A DNA stretch of 64,000 nucleotides from Puccinia triticina (GCF_026914185.1 NC_070561.1:5022001-5086000), one strand, 5' to 3'; numbered from the stretch's first letter, positions 33,801-45,300 are shown. The notes: generated from the sequence alone by a model not told the origin. Program-made: numbers and translations.

Positions 33801-36332
33801 TGCGGCGGCTGGGGAAAAGCATCGATTCGACATCGGCCATAGTCCACCAGTCAAGCCAAGCCTTGACCTTGGGGAATCTGCGCCGCATCTCATCGATTCT
33901 CTCGTTGTGGGTTGGCCCACCTTTTTCACACGGCTGCAGCAGGGCGAGACACTTGGCTTCAAATAAAGCCTAAAGTGAGATTAAATGTAAGCTAGTGTTG
34001 ACGTCTCAAATAAGAAAACAAACCAGAACTAACCTGCTCATCAGGCATGATGACCGCCCGGTTCCGCTTGACCCTTGTCACTGATTGGCGGAAGTGCTCG
34101 CGGCATCCCTTCAGTTTCTTCATGGCTTCCTCACGGTTGGTTTCGCCAAAAACATCCATGTACGCCGCCACAAATCCAGATTGTTGAGCTTTGGAGAAAT
34201 CCACAACACTTCGCGCCATGTTCTCGCGCTTGCTTTGCAGGAGTGAGGGGATGAGGAATTGGCGGAAAAGGACAGAGAAGTGGACTTTGTAGTACGATTC
34301 ACTCAGCCCACGTATCCAGCTGAGCTGGACAGGAATCCATCGAGAAATTTCGTCGCAGTACATGGAGGTTGTGAGCAGATAACCTGTGGCAAAGAAGCGG
34401 TAAGTGACGTCCGATATCAAGCCGCCCGAGTACAGATTGTTGTTGTCTTCGCGACGATCCAGAAGCCTCTGAGACATCCACTCAGTCTGGAAGGTGATGT
34501 GTTCATGTCCTGCGTTGCACGCAATCGATATGGTTTCCATGCCGTTCCTGTCAAATTAGATCATTAGATTGTAAAGTTAGCAAATGTAAATGTAGACAAA
34601 TCGATTCAAAAATAAAATTACTCAACAGCTGCCATTGAAAAAGGTTGTGCATGAACCTATCACTACTATCATTAACACCCTTCCCTGAACCAAAATCGAT
34701 CTGCTGAAGTATCTGACGACGAAGGTGACGAAGCCGGTCCGAGTGGCCAAGGGATTCATGGATGTTAACAACACTGTCACTTGGCTCGCCAGGCCCACCG
34801 GCTTTACCAATCTATATTTTGATCGGAAAATATTTTAAAGGTCAGCTTATCTGGGTGAAATGAAATTGGAGGGAGGGGGAGCTGGACAGAAACAAAAAAA
34901 TCAAACCTTGAGCTGGAGCGCGGATGCCTTAGGATTTTTTTTGACAGTTTCAACTAGATCCTTCTTTGCCAAGGGGTCTGGTTTCTTTGACGATGGCCAC
35001 CGATGATTGTGATTACCTCGGTGTCGGAGGAGACCCCATCCAGTTTTCTTGTGGATATCGAATCGACATTGAGTTCCCAAGCAGCTTTGCCAGCGGATCT
35101 TCCCTGGGCATCGACCTGCAAGCCCTTTGCATGAGGGGTTACTGAAATGAAGAAAAAAGTTTGCATTCAGTCCTGATGTTGTAATGAATGAGAGGGAACT
35201 AAGGACTTACGTGCTGAGAAGCTCTTCAATTTTACCGTGTCCAGTTGGCGGGGGGCCAGCATAATCACAACCATTCTCATCGCATCGTAAAACACCACGG
35301 CAGTAATATCGCGTGACTTGCCACTCGTCGGACTTGGTGTCGTTGCTAGATCTCTTGGTGAACCCAACCGATCCAAAATTCACAATCTCGGTACCGGCGG
35401 TGAGGACAAAAGTGGTAGATCCATTTGGGTAAAGCGGATACCCCTGCCTGTCTAACCGGCAACCATGATCAATAAAAGGATTGAAGCCTTCATCCATGGA
35501 GGTAGGGTACTGCCAGTTCGGCTTGTCTTCAGGTTCAGTAGGATTCGGCTTTTCAATTTCAGGGTGGGCGGAGGTTTTGGAATTCTGTGTGTTTCCGGAA
35601 TTGGGAATGGATATTGCGGGGGTCTTCACTATTTTGGGCGCCGATATCGTGGGGGTAGCAGATAATGTCGGATGATTGAGAGGAGGAGTGGGAGGAGGGT
35701 TGCGGGCGGTGTTTTTCTTTTTGCGGGCCATGGCCGCCGTATCAAAGGATATGTATTAAGGAATAAGCAAGGTTATAGCTTATCAGGTATTAGGCGTGCA
35801 GATTATTGGAATATATCAGGATTGATGTCTATTAACGTATCAGGAGCTCTATTAAGGTTGTTGATACCTGTGGGAAAGTCCGAAAAAAAGTGATCGATCA
35901 GGCTGACAAAGAAACCTAGAATCTCTCGACTGACCAGCTGGAAGATGGTTGCGTCAAGCCCTAACCTAGGCCGTCACTGTGGAGATATAAGCTATCTAGG
36001 GGGGTGAGATAAGCTTCCCAGAGCTTGGATGGGCTGCAAGTCTGAGAGGTTGTAAGCTAAGGTATTGTAATACTAATTGTTTGGTAGGTTATGTACAGGT
36101 TTACATGCACTGTAACATGCAATGTAACAGCGCAGACCGTAAAAGTAAAGATTACAGGTCACCCGGGTGTGAATTACAAAATGTAATTTACATCCTGTGA
36201 GCTTACATTGCGCGGTTGGGACGACATAAATTGTAAAACTAATTAAATGCATGTATTTTTGCATTTTTACAATGCCCCCGCTTTACAATGGGGTAGCATT
36301 GTAAAACACAGTTTGTAAAAATCATTCACCCC
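30831..36332. mobile_element. 5.5-kb DNA transposon with Mutator/GCM-type transposase and USP-like domain
   Basis: It is flanked by perfect 8-bp direct repeats CTAAAATA (30823-30830 and 36333-36340). The left end is AGGGGCTGTTGATTTTTAC and the right end, inverted, GGGGTGAATGATTTTTAC. Both ends are followed by 300-400 bp of clustered CATTGTAAAA/TTTTACAATG words, which look like subterminal transposase-binding repeats. A single long minus-strand gene fills the interior. Two lesions in the gene indicate that this copy is not autonomous now. Confidence 0.8.
31369..35731 (-). pseudogene. Mutator-like/GCM-type transposase fused to a USP-like peptidase, two lesions
   Basis: Exon 1 (35731-35211) has a Pro/Thr-rich leader, then a Zn-binding part with YYCRGVLRCDENGCDYAGPP. 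Exon 2 (35141-34907) has GRCPGKIRWQSCLGTQCRFD and TGWGLLRHRGNHNHRWP, a GCM/WRKY-like pattern. Exon 3 begins at 34811. The transposase core follows: SDVTYRFF (first Asp, about 34408), VVDFSKAQ (second Asp, about 34195), GCREHFRQS (C-x2-H, about 34100) and NAQESMHRVYYMF (Glu, about 33740). Downstream comes CWLAAALDSLYAIY (33286), a USP Cys-box look-alike, then YTLMSQGYWGDGHYW (about 32510) and GIWLHNDRVNAGYAQ, resembling the USP His and Asp boxes. AT-hook motifs occur at KLGRPPK, ARRGRPPK and GKRGRPRK. Lesions are an in-frame TGA at 33287-33289 and a frameshift near 32600. Domain calls are from motifs only. Confidence 0.75.
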
Positions 36333-36488
36333 CTAAAATAATCAAAGCTTAGAGAAATTGGGAGTCAACTTTATTTTGGAATGATATGGATTGAAATTGA
36401 ATGTGAAATTATTTGGATCATCCACTGAGATTACATTTCATGCCAACAAGTTCTGTGAGTTTCCATGTCCATTGAAAAAAATGGATTA

Positions 36489-38007
36489 TGATTAAAAATT
36501 GGGAGTTGAAAAATCGACTCCCAGGAATTAATAAATCGACTCCCAAAAGTCGTTTACGTCGCGCGGACCGTCTCCAGACGTCCCCCCTGGATCCTCGAGA
36601 CCTCGCGCGGCCCCAAAAGCATTTTGGGAGTCAATTAATTAATTCCCCTCTCAAGGATGGGAGTCGATACATTAATTTAACAAAAAATGACAGAATATAC
36701 AAAAAAAATTATATCTTATGACTGTTGTACCCAAACGCCCTAAAAATTTTACAGAAATATGAGTACACTCTTTAGAGAATATTGTGAGCTTCACGGCATT
36801 AGTACTCCTCAGGAAGACCCTGTGTAGCCGGGGGTGGATTTGGTGGATTTCCTACTAAGGCCAACCCCCAAAACCTTATCTACGGTGCTCCAAATGGCCC
36901 CAAATTTTTTCAGCTATAAGAATACACTCTTTAAAACATATTTTAAGCTTCACGGCATTATTCCTCCTCAGGGAGACCCTGTGTAGCCGGGGGCCGATTT
37001 GGCGGATTTCCTACTAAGGCAATCCCCCAAAACCTTATCTACAGTGCTCCAAACAGCCCCAAATTTTTCTGCTATAAGAATACAATATCTAGAAAACATT
37101 ACAAGCTCCAAGGAGGTATTACACATAAGGCAAACCTTTTATTGACCGTGGTGTCGCGTAGCGCAGCACAAATCCGCTATTTTTTAGCGTAGCATTAGCG
37201 CAATTGCGTGTATCTGCGCTAAAACTACACTAGAATCTAAGATAGCTTTGTACCCTGTGCGCGCAGCTTTAGCGCAGATGTGTGCGATTGGGCTAATGCT
37301 ATGCTAAAAAATAGTGTGTTTGCGCTGCGCTACACTACACCACGGTTGATAAAAGGTGTGCCTTATGTGTAATACCTCCTTGGAGCTTGTAATTTTTTCT
37401 GGAGATTGTATTCTTATAGCAGAAAAAAATTGGGGCTGTTTGGAGCACTGTAGATAAGGTTTTGGGGGATTGCCTTAGTAGGAAATCCGCCAAATCGGCC
37501 CCCGGCTACACAGGGTCTCCCTGAGGATTACTAATGCCGTGAAGCTTAAAATATGTTTTAAAGAGTGTATTCTTATAGCTGAAAAAATTTGGGGCCATTT
37601 GGAGCACCGTAGATAAGGTTTTGGGGGTTGGCCCTAGTAGGAAATCCACCAAATCCACCCCCGGCTACACAGGGTCTCCCTGAGGAGTACTAATGCCGTG
37701 AAGCTCACAATATTCTCTAAAGAGTGTATTTATATTTCTGTGAAACTTTTAGGGCGTTTGGGTACAACAGTGACAAGATATAATTTTTTTGTATATTCTG
37801 TCATTTTTTGTTAAATTAATGTATCAACTCCCATCCTCGAGAGGGGAATTAATTAATCGACTCCCAAAATGCTTTTGGGGCCGCGCGAGGTCTCAAGGAT
37901 CCAGGGGGGATGTCCAGAGACGGTCCGCGCGACGTAAACGACTTTTGGGAGTCGATTTATTAATTCCTGGGAGTCGATTTTTCAACTCCCTAAAAATTTT
38001 GGATCCA
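36489..38007. mobile_element. 1.5-kb palindrome: modular foldback element with a nested palindromic MITE
   Basis: The left arm (about 36489-37143) and right arm (about 37349-38007) are near-perfect inverted copies. Each starts with AAAAATTGGGAGTTGAAAAA-type sequence, then a GTCGCGCGGACCGTC stretch, then two tandem modules of about 155 bp with TTTCCTACTAAGG and GGGAGACCCTGTGTAGCC. The modules match those at 14814-16994. There is no coding capacity; frames inside read repeat DNA. Confidence 0.85.
37144..37348. repeat. Small palindromic MITE at the centre of the palindrome
   Basis: Inverted ends ACCGTGGTGT and ACACCACGGT, with an interior of TAGCGTAGC and GCGCTAAAAC words like the MITE at 27548-27992. 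It sits exactly at the symmetry point of the larger inverted repeat. Confidence 0.6.
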
Positions 38008-38505
38008 TCTCCCATCATCCAAAATGTCAGAGAGAATTTGTAACTATGTGTTCTAGAGCTGTGCACAGCTATACTCTCTAGAGTAGTGCACAGACAAAAT
38101 TCAGACAAATGATTATTCTCTCAATACCCTTCCCAGAAAAATTCCCTCACTCTTGTTCAATCAGATTTTCTCTGTATGTATATGATTATTATAAAAAAAA
38201 AAGTGCAACAAAAGCAATTATATTTTACTTTAGCTTCTGAAATTTTGGTTTCTCATGCCCTTCCCAGAAAAATTCACTCCTTTTTTCAATTTCTAAATCA
38301 GATGAAGGAGAAATGCAAAATTACAAACAATTTGATTACACACCAATAAATTGCAAGAATTGTTTTGAGTTGGTGCAACACAATAATTTATCTTTATTTG
38401 GTGCAAAATGCATTGTAAAATGCACGTGATTGTGGTGAAAAGTGATGATTTATCATAAAATGTAATGATTGAAGGATTTATCTATCTACAACTTCTGAAG
38501 TTATC

Positions 38506-39756
38506 CTATTTATTTAAGAGCTCATCAACATCACCAAAGTATTTATCAGATTCATCATTGTACTTTCCATCAATGTAATTCTTACAGGTGTTGCTGGCTT
38601 TTGTTGCGACTTGCAGAGACATTCCTGATTTAGTATAATCACTTGGTTCTGTTGGACGTAAAGTACCATGGACATATTCCTGGGCACGGAATATCATCCT
38701 ACATATAGTATCAGGTTTGAAATCAAGGGCTAATTGTAAGTCGCAAAAAAGAAAGTGACCATTTTTGACATCATAGCCATTGGCTTTGGTGGCAATCCTA
38801 CTGGTGATTTTGGAAGTTGGGATCATAAGAGCAAAGGCAAGGGGAAGATCAGATAAATCACCACCATCCTTGTGATGGTGATTATAGAAACCGTGAGAGG
38901 AGAAAGCTAAACTGGATGCAAAACCAAAGGGCAATTTATCACCTGGAAATTTGGGAAATTTGATGTCTGTGATGGAAGGAATGTTGAATCGGTTCATGTA
39001 AGCTTGATTCCTCTCAACAGCGACATTTCCGAAGCTGTGAAATATGTTCCACAGTATTTCTCCCGCTCAAGCAGATTTTTCCATCAGAATTCTGAATCCA
39101 TCGGGATTTTTGTTGATAGCATTTTGATCATGATATCGACCAAGGATCTCCAGACCGTCATAACCTTTTTGCCAGCCAATCATCCACATGTCGCCAGCAC
39201 ATTTCCGAGATTTTGAAGCCACAGGAGAGATGAATTCCTTGCACTTGTGTAGAAAGACACACAAGAAATCGAAGTTTTCCCATTTGGCTTTGGATAGATC
39301 GCTAACCGGAATGAATTCAGCAATAGCAAAAAGCTCATTGGTTTGTTTTTTGTAGATTTTGTTGTAATTTGAATTGATAATTTGAAAAGTTTTTTTTACT
39401 GTCTTCAAGGCTAATTGATTTTCAGTATCAGTGGGATTCCGAGCAAAAACCTTTGGTGGTGGTTGAAGATTTTTGTGATCCTTGTTGTACTCGGCTGATA
39501 GGCGCTTATATTTGGAAATCTTTTGCCAAAAATCCTCTGTTATAGCAGGGAAGAGATTGATTGGGTTCAGATTCCTTAGAATAATCTGGCCACCAGGTGG
39601 AAGAGGAGCTGTAGTGAAGCCTGTCACACTATTCTTCGCCCTCTTTTTTGCTCTTCTTCTATTTGTATACGCATTTCTTCTCTGTTGCTGGTGAGGTGTC
39701 AGGTCACTGATATGTTCAATTTCAATATAAGCGAGGTGTTCGCTCAATTTGAGCAT
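38506..39756 (-). pseudogene. Tet-like 2OG-Fe(II) oxygenase with one nonsense codon
   Basis: Predicted Fe(II)/2-oxoglutarate-dependent dioxygenase of the fungal Tet/JBP-like group, multicopy in rusts and related to enzymes oxidising 5-methylcytosine; activity here is not shown. The N-part (39756-39070) is basic (NRRRAKKRAK) and contains TTAPLPPGGQIILRNLNP. The catalytic part has FSSHGFYNHHHKDGGD (H-x-D metal ligands), PLAFALMIPTSKIT, NGHFLFCDLQLALDF and IFRAQEYVHGTL (distal His). The two halves are in one frame, separated only by a TGA at 39067-39069 (context GCTTGAGCG), and 23 codons read through to the downstream Met. A single C-to-T change from CGA would explain it. Decoding of an upstream start was not needed: ATG at 39756 precedes the conserved region. 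Confidence 0.7.
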
Positions 39757-39986
39757 GAACAAACAGTTATTAGAACCCCAGCAGTTACAGAGACGAAATT
39801 TGTATCAAGATAGAGGAGCAAAGGAATTGAGGGGAAGAATGAACCTGTCAGCTTAATCATATAACTAGAGGCCAAGGCGGCTATGCCGCTGCAGATTTCA
39901 GGGAAAGTTTTCCAGCTCATCCCCTGCTAGCTGATATCACCCACAATCACATCCCCCCCCCCCCTTTCACATGACAACCTGGAAGT
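39757..39986. other. Upstream region with a TAGAGG motif copy at 39866
   Basis: Contains AACCTGTCAG and, 14 bp later, TAGAGGCCAAGGCGGC with the GCGGC/GCCGC hairpin and CTGCAG. The same arrangement lies upstream of hAT 2 at 27079-27135. No gene. Confidence 0.5.
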
Positions 39987-40502
39987 TCATTTCTCTCCGT
40001 GCTCCTGATTTGTCATTGGCAACCCATGAGGTGCTACCCCAGTGACAGACTTCCCATTAGTTAAAATTTTTGGGAAGAATATGTTGGTATTGGACTCAAA
40101 CACCATGATTTTTACCCAGATCAAATCTTCACAGAATTGGTTTATTTTGGGTTTCACCGTGGTCAACCCTGCAAGACTATCATATAAGGCAAACTCCAAC
40201 ACATCTGGACACTTTTTAGTTTGTGGCATATCATGCTATTGCCCCTCCATGAACATCAGTTCTTGAAATTCAAGCAAGCTGGAGACTTTAAATACATTAA
40301 AAATTGTATTACTCATAACATCATCTTGTGTAAAACACAAGGCACAAATCAAGTAGAAATTGAAGTGCCTACCAACAAATGTGGGTAGATAAAATTGAGT
40401 ATAGAGAAGAGCAGATGAGGGAAGGCACAGTAGAATTGGAAAGAATTTGAGTTGTACACAAAGCATATTTTGTTCCAGAAAGACAAGACATATTTTGATC
40501 AA
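39987..40502 (-). pseudogene. Unidentified coding relic
   Basis: One minus-strand frame runs 172 codons with a single TAG at 40236-40238. It reads GRHFNFYLICALCFTQDDVM, then VLEFALYDSLAGLTTVKPKI and VFESNTNIFFPKILTNGKSV, ending TGVAPHGLP. It looks like true coding sequence, but I do not recognise the family. Confidence 0.35.
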
Positions 40503-41428
40503 CTAAAGTTTATGACAAGAGCAAAGTTGTAGAAATTTGAGAAAGAATCAGGAAATCCATGAAATACAAATGACATACTTTCCATTGATTCTCCATGTTG
40601 GATCAATCTGAGACAACCATGCCTATTTGACAGCAGTCAATCCAGTATAAAAATTTTCTTTACATTTTCTACAAAGGTAAAATGGAAATAGAAAATATGA
40701 GATATGGGTGATTAGGAGAAGAAGAAGAGAGTTGGAGAAAGAAATCAAGCAAAACTAAGCAACATAACTTTCAACAAAGTGGTTAAGGGTCCAAGCATTT
40801 CTTTGATCCTTGTCTCTATTTCCTAGGGAGCATCACCTGTCACTTCTTGTTAATTTAAGTCGCCCTAGTGAGAAAGGATAAGTTATTCTTGTTGCTTAGT
40901 GAGGTTGACCAGAGTGCAGGCTATTTCGCGAAGCTTGAATGCCAAATTTATCTGTTATCCACAATGGATCGGGGAAGATTAGCAGGGCAAGGTTGATCAT
41001 TAGCTCTAGTACATATCTGCATATGCTGAAGGGGGGGCGTGTCTGCCCGCCAAATGACCGTAGAAGTTAGAAGTGGGGAGGAAGATTGCAAGAAAAACAG
41101 CGCGGGTGATTGGCGACCTTAAGGAAGTGGGTGTGCACGTTGAGGTGGATGTGTAAAATAGTCAAAGAGAGAGGCCAAGAAGGTTGGAGAGGGTGGGCAA
41201 GACGGTCAAAGAGGAGGGAGCAAGAACATCAAAGAGGGTGGCAAGAAGGACCAATCACATTCCTTGACCAGCATCATGTAGATGCTGCAGAGTGCCCTGG
41301 CGTGCTCATCAGCCGGTCTGTGCAAGAGCTAGGAGGAGAGGGTGTGCGGTGTCCGGAGGGGGTGTGCGGTATCCAGAGGAGTATGCCCATGGTCACCAGC
41401 AGCACTCGACAGGCTGGGGAGCTTGTAA
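40503..41428. other. no gene seen
   Basis: AT-rich spacer followed by purine-rich sequence from about 41100. Open frames there are low-complexity and unconvincing. Confidence 0.4.
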
Positions 41429-41740
41429 ATGGCGCAAATCAAAAAAGAAAGTGTATTCCAAAGGCAAAAGCAAAGCAATAATGGACAAGATTCAGATTGC
41501 CTCGTTTATCTATTTACAAGTGTTGAATTTATCAAGATCCATGAACCCAAAGATGAGTATCAGTTTAGTCTTGTTGTGGATGACATTGTACAATCTGAAA
41601 ATATTAGGTGCTTGAGTAGGCTTGAGTTGCTTAATCTGCCTTGTAGTTTACAGAGTACCTTCCTCAGTATTGTGGTGAGTTTCTTTGAGTGTGAAAACAT
41701 CGTTGGTGACCTAGAGCAAACCTGCATTATAAATCAATAA
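41429..41740 (+). pseudogene. Unidentified coding fragment
   Basis: A 103-codon frame with protein-like content: VEFIKIHEPKDEYQFSLVV, then DDIVQSENIRCLSRLELLNL. It has no promoter-like sequence, partner exon or recognised family; probably a repeat-gene fragment. Confidence 0.25.
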
Positions 41741-43600
41741 CCAAGCCATTACTTCTGAGCTGGGCAACGGGCAGGAGCTCGCAGACGCAGGTGTGGGTGA
41801 GACCGGAAGCCAGAAGGCCAACAATGTACCGCCGCATGCATAGTACAGCAGCTCTGTCAGCTCCGCGTCTGCCATCATTGACGACGGTACCAGCTGCCGG
41901 GGCTTATGCTTTGACGCTTTGATTGGCACCTGTCAGCTCACTGTTTGCAGCTTCACCTGTTGCGCCAGCAGCGTCAGAGTTGAGGGATGCATCATCAGCT
42001 TCATGAATATCTACACATGTATATATACACACACTCGGGTTGGTGTCCTTCACTTCAAGTGGGGGGTGTTGGATCATCCCTTGGTGGATCGTGCCCATAA
42101 CATTACATTCAACTTCTTGCGTGCCCAATCCTTGACGAACAGGTTGATCTTTTTGCTTCATTGTGAGTTTTCTGGCTGGAAAAGGCCTGTGTGGAGGAGA
42201 GAAGCAAGCAGTTGTTTGGAAGAGGGTGGGGCACAGCAAGAGAGACAGAGAGAGAAGGACAGTTTTTTGGCGTACCAGCTAGGAAGTCCTGGGTCTCAGG
42301 CGAGTATCTCTGTCTGATTTTGCTGGTGAGGGACAAGGCAAAGGCGGCTCTGGGGAAAAGGATGGGGGAGGCGGCGGCCTGGTCGGGAATGGTGGGCAGG
42401 CCTCATTGTGTGCCAACAACAGCAGTGCTGGGCAGGAACGGGCTGCTCAGCGCGAAGGCCGGCTGGCGGGGGACAGCAGCGATGGTGGAGGGTTTAGGCT
42501 TGAGTTTCTGGCGTGGTTGAATTTCAAATGCTTGGGTGGCCCGCCGCATCGTTCAGTTGTGGTGGTGGTGGGTGGGTGGGGACTGAAAGGCAGAAAAAAA
42601 ACATAGAAAGGGCTCAGCGGTGGTGCTGACCGTTGTGAGGATAATGATGAGTCACAAGACGTACATACTGCTTCTGAGGCGTGTGTTGCATGTAGGTGAG
42701 ATTGGGTGAGCGTTGAAAATGGCAAGTTGGCACGCAGGTCGGACCAATGGGAAGAGTATTGTGGCGGTGGCCATAGTTGCCAAGGCATGGCAGTGTTGAC
42801 ACTAACAAATGAGGGTGCTGGCGGATTTTTGACTGTGTACGACCGCATATCTATAAAAGACGGCTGTGTTGGGCTTGATGAATCCCCAGGGCGTCCTCTG
42901 CCGCTGCACTTCCAGCGTGTGGTTCATCCTCAACCCCCTCCGCTGTTGCACTTACACAGTTTGAGGGGCTCTACTCGGTGGCCCCCCTTTGCATAATGCC
43001 TTCAATGCGGCGCGCTGGGGGCCATCCACCCACTATTTTAAACCATGCTAGACAGGGATGGATAGTGGGTCCAGTTTATGGGTTTTGGATTTTGTGTTGA
43101 GAAGCCTTGTTTATGTGATCTGTTTTTTGGAAAGGGGGAACCCTTTCATTTTTTTTTGTAATTTGGTTAATTTGTAAGGGGAACCCTTGATCTTTGTTTC
43201 TGTGTTTCTCTGTCTTTAGTAAACTTGGATTGGGTGATGTTGCAAACTTCTACAAGTACAAACCAATGTTTTTTCCTTTTTTGGGATGGTTTATGTGGAA
43301 AAGACTGCGGGTTTTCCTTATCCTCCTCGCTAGGAGAAAGATCCTAGAAAGACGAGGATCAATCTGAAAAACTGGTCAAGTCCGAGCTGGGCACCACTGA
43401 GGGATTGCTATCAGCTGCTTCTTTTTTGGTTGCATCAAGGGCAATGGCAGAAGGTGTTGGATGACTGGGCTTTGGTGAAGCCATTGCAGCGATGCAAGAA
43501 GAGCAACGCAGAGGTTTCAACACTTCGGAGGGGTCTTGTCTCCTAGTGAATTTAGCTGTTAAGGCTGTGCAAAAAAAGATGTTTTTTTCAGCTTTGAAAG
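41741..43600. other. GC-rich to mixed spacer without assignable gene
   Basis: 42180-42560 is G-rich on the plus strand, C-rich on the minus strand, and open in several frames, which is expected from composition alone. No family motifs or consistent splice structure were found. Confidence 0.3.
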
Positions 43601-43843
43601 CAGATCGGTGCAGAAATTGAACTCACCAGAACAATATTCTTTTGATGCCGAAATCCGAGCGATTTCGGGTCCCAAAGGCGCCGGAGGCAAGCAAGGGTGG
43701 CAAGGTATCACTGCAACTGCTTGGTCAGCTGGCAGCGACTTCGGGAATCAAAGAAGACTTGCCACGCGAGCAACCTGAATTCAAAGGCCTGATTGTGGCC
43801 TTGACGCCATTTGGGTGGGAAGATCTCACTGCTTCTGCATAGC

Positions 43844-44176
43844 TTAACTGTGAACGTTTGCAATCAATTGTTTGACTCGGAGGAGCAAGAATAGTAGCAT
43901 CGGTCTGAGGGAGGCGAAAAAAACATGTTTAATTTCGCTTGTCAGTTTGAAATATGATTTATTACTTACCTGAGTGTTGGTGGGCAAAGTTTTACTGGCT
44001 GGAGTGGGAGGGACTTGAGCCTTAAGCGACATGGATGATTGAACAATGTGATGTTGAATGTGGTTTGCAAAAAAGCTGGAGGGGGAATGAAGGGCTGAAG
44101 CAAGAATCGCGTGTTGAGGCGTTTCAGCTGCTTCCTCAACCCCCTGGGACCAGGCGGATAGAGTGCTCCAGGTCAA
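43844..44176 (-). CDS. Possible small two-exon gene of unknown function
   Basis: On the minus strand the frame from 44176 runs to a GTAAGT donor at about 43971 after SKTLPTNTQ. An acceptor at about 43909 continues in frame to TDATILAPPSQTIDC and a stop at 43844. The predicted product is about 90 residues. There is no recognised domain, and the start could lie elsewhere. An open frame of 66 codons on the plus strand at 43642-43842 abuts its 3' end. Confidence 0.2.
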   Translation of the reverse strand: MTWSTLSAWSQGVEEAAETPQHAILASALHSPSSFFANHIQHHIVQSSMSLKAQVPPTPASKTLPTNTQVSNKSYFKLTSEIKHVFFASLRPMLLFLLLRVKQLIANVHS

Positions 44177-44299
44177 TGTTAGTGAGGAGTGGCAATATCA
44201 CAGAACCCCATGTCAATAGTCTCATGCTCCAAACTCAGGATTGTGGCTTACAGGCACACCTCCATGTCAGTGATGGCAGGTCCCTGGGTTCAACCCCAG

Positions 44300-44554
44300 C
44301 TCCTGCCATAAGTTTTTGCATTGGAAAGTTACCCTTGTGTAACTTGGATAACTTATGGGAACGTACTGTAACGCGCAAAGTCATGAGTTACCGTTACCAG
44401 AAAAATGGAAATTTGAAAAAAGTTACAGTGCGTTACTTTACCACTTGATTTGGATACGTTACAGAATTCCTGAAAATTGGATACTGAAAAATAGTTACAT
44501 TATCCAATGGGCAGGTTGTAACGTACCGTAACGTATCTGCCCACCGCTGATGCA
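44300..44554. repeat. GTTAC-word MITE with right end ATCTGCCCACCGCTG
   Basis: The interior is GTAACG/GTTACC-rich. The right end is the exact inverse of the left end at 23345. The left end is unclear; CAGTGATGGCAGG near 44269 may be a mutated version. Confidence 0.5.
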
Positions 44555-44867
44555 AGGCTTTGTGGTCAGCTGGTCAATGACCAAGCGGCTGTCGTTAGGG
44601 ACTCTTACGGTTGGGCTGCCAGCTTGCATGCTGGGCAGCTGACCAACAGCCTGTGAGATTGTTGGGCTGCCGACAATCTTGGGCGTTGGTTACCCGGCGG
44701 GTGACCGTCAAAGGCCTGGGGAACACCTGGCGGCAGTCTGCCGGGTGCTGACCAGGTCAGCCAGTGGGCAGCAGACCGTCCGGTCAAGCCAGCGACTGTC
44801 CGCCCGGCAACAGACCGGCAGACCGGCGGTGGATCGACCTTGGTCAAGCCACCGTGGGTCCTGCCGG

Positions 44868-45300
44868 CAACGGTGAAACAGATACAATGCGTGCATCGAT
44901 ATCTGGCCATATCGCATCGACGATACCGCCCGATACTGTGCATCGAATCACATCGTCTTGGAAGGCCGATGCGATATGCATCGTTCAAAGCGCATCGCTT
45001 GAGCGTTGCGATACAGGCTTTTCATTGGATGTGCATTGGTTTAACTGATGCAATGCCAATAGATGCGATACAGATATTTATTGGTATATCTCCGCATATA
45101 TTGCCCGCATCGCATCGCATCGTCTCTACAATGCGATGCGAGGTTTTCTCACCCGCTGTATCGATCAAGCGATGCGATGCCAATGTGATGCATTGGTTTT
45201 GCAATGCGATACAGCAGATTAGCAATATGGTGCATCGTCCCAACGATGCGATACCAATAAATGTGCAATATCGCATCGTATCGCATCTGTTTCACCGTTG
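44868..45300. mobile_element. CAAC-family MITE built of GCGATGCG words
   Basis: Perfect inverted ends CAACGGTGAAACAGATAC and GTATCGCATCTGTTTCACCG-type sequence ending GTTG. The flanking 7-bp repeats are ctgccgg (44861-44867 and 45301-45307). The interior is iterated GCATCG/CGATGC. Confidence 0.85.

Noticed and set aside
33287..39069. TGA recoding (readthrough or selenocysteine) as an explanation for repeated in-frame TGA
   Set aside because: The stops occur at unrelated positions in unrelated elements, in gene copies with other damage, and TGA serves as the ordinary stop in intact genes. CpG mutation is simpler.
42191..42848. Overlapping open frames on both strands in GC-rich DNA
   Set aside because: Openness is explained by composition. 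No domain, splice pattern or promoter supports any one frame.
44235..44307. tRNA-like sequence with a B-box-like GGGTTCAACCCC, a CAGGA/TCCTG acceptor-like pairing and a 7-base loop
   Set aside because: The acceptor pairing is only five bases, the anticodon arm has four pairs with an atypical base after the anticodon, and the implied CAG (Leu) tRNA lacks a long variable arm. It may be a chance fold or an old tRNA-derived repeat; tRNAscan-SE would decide.
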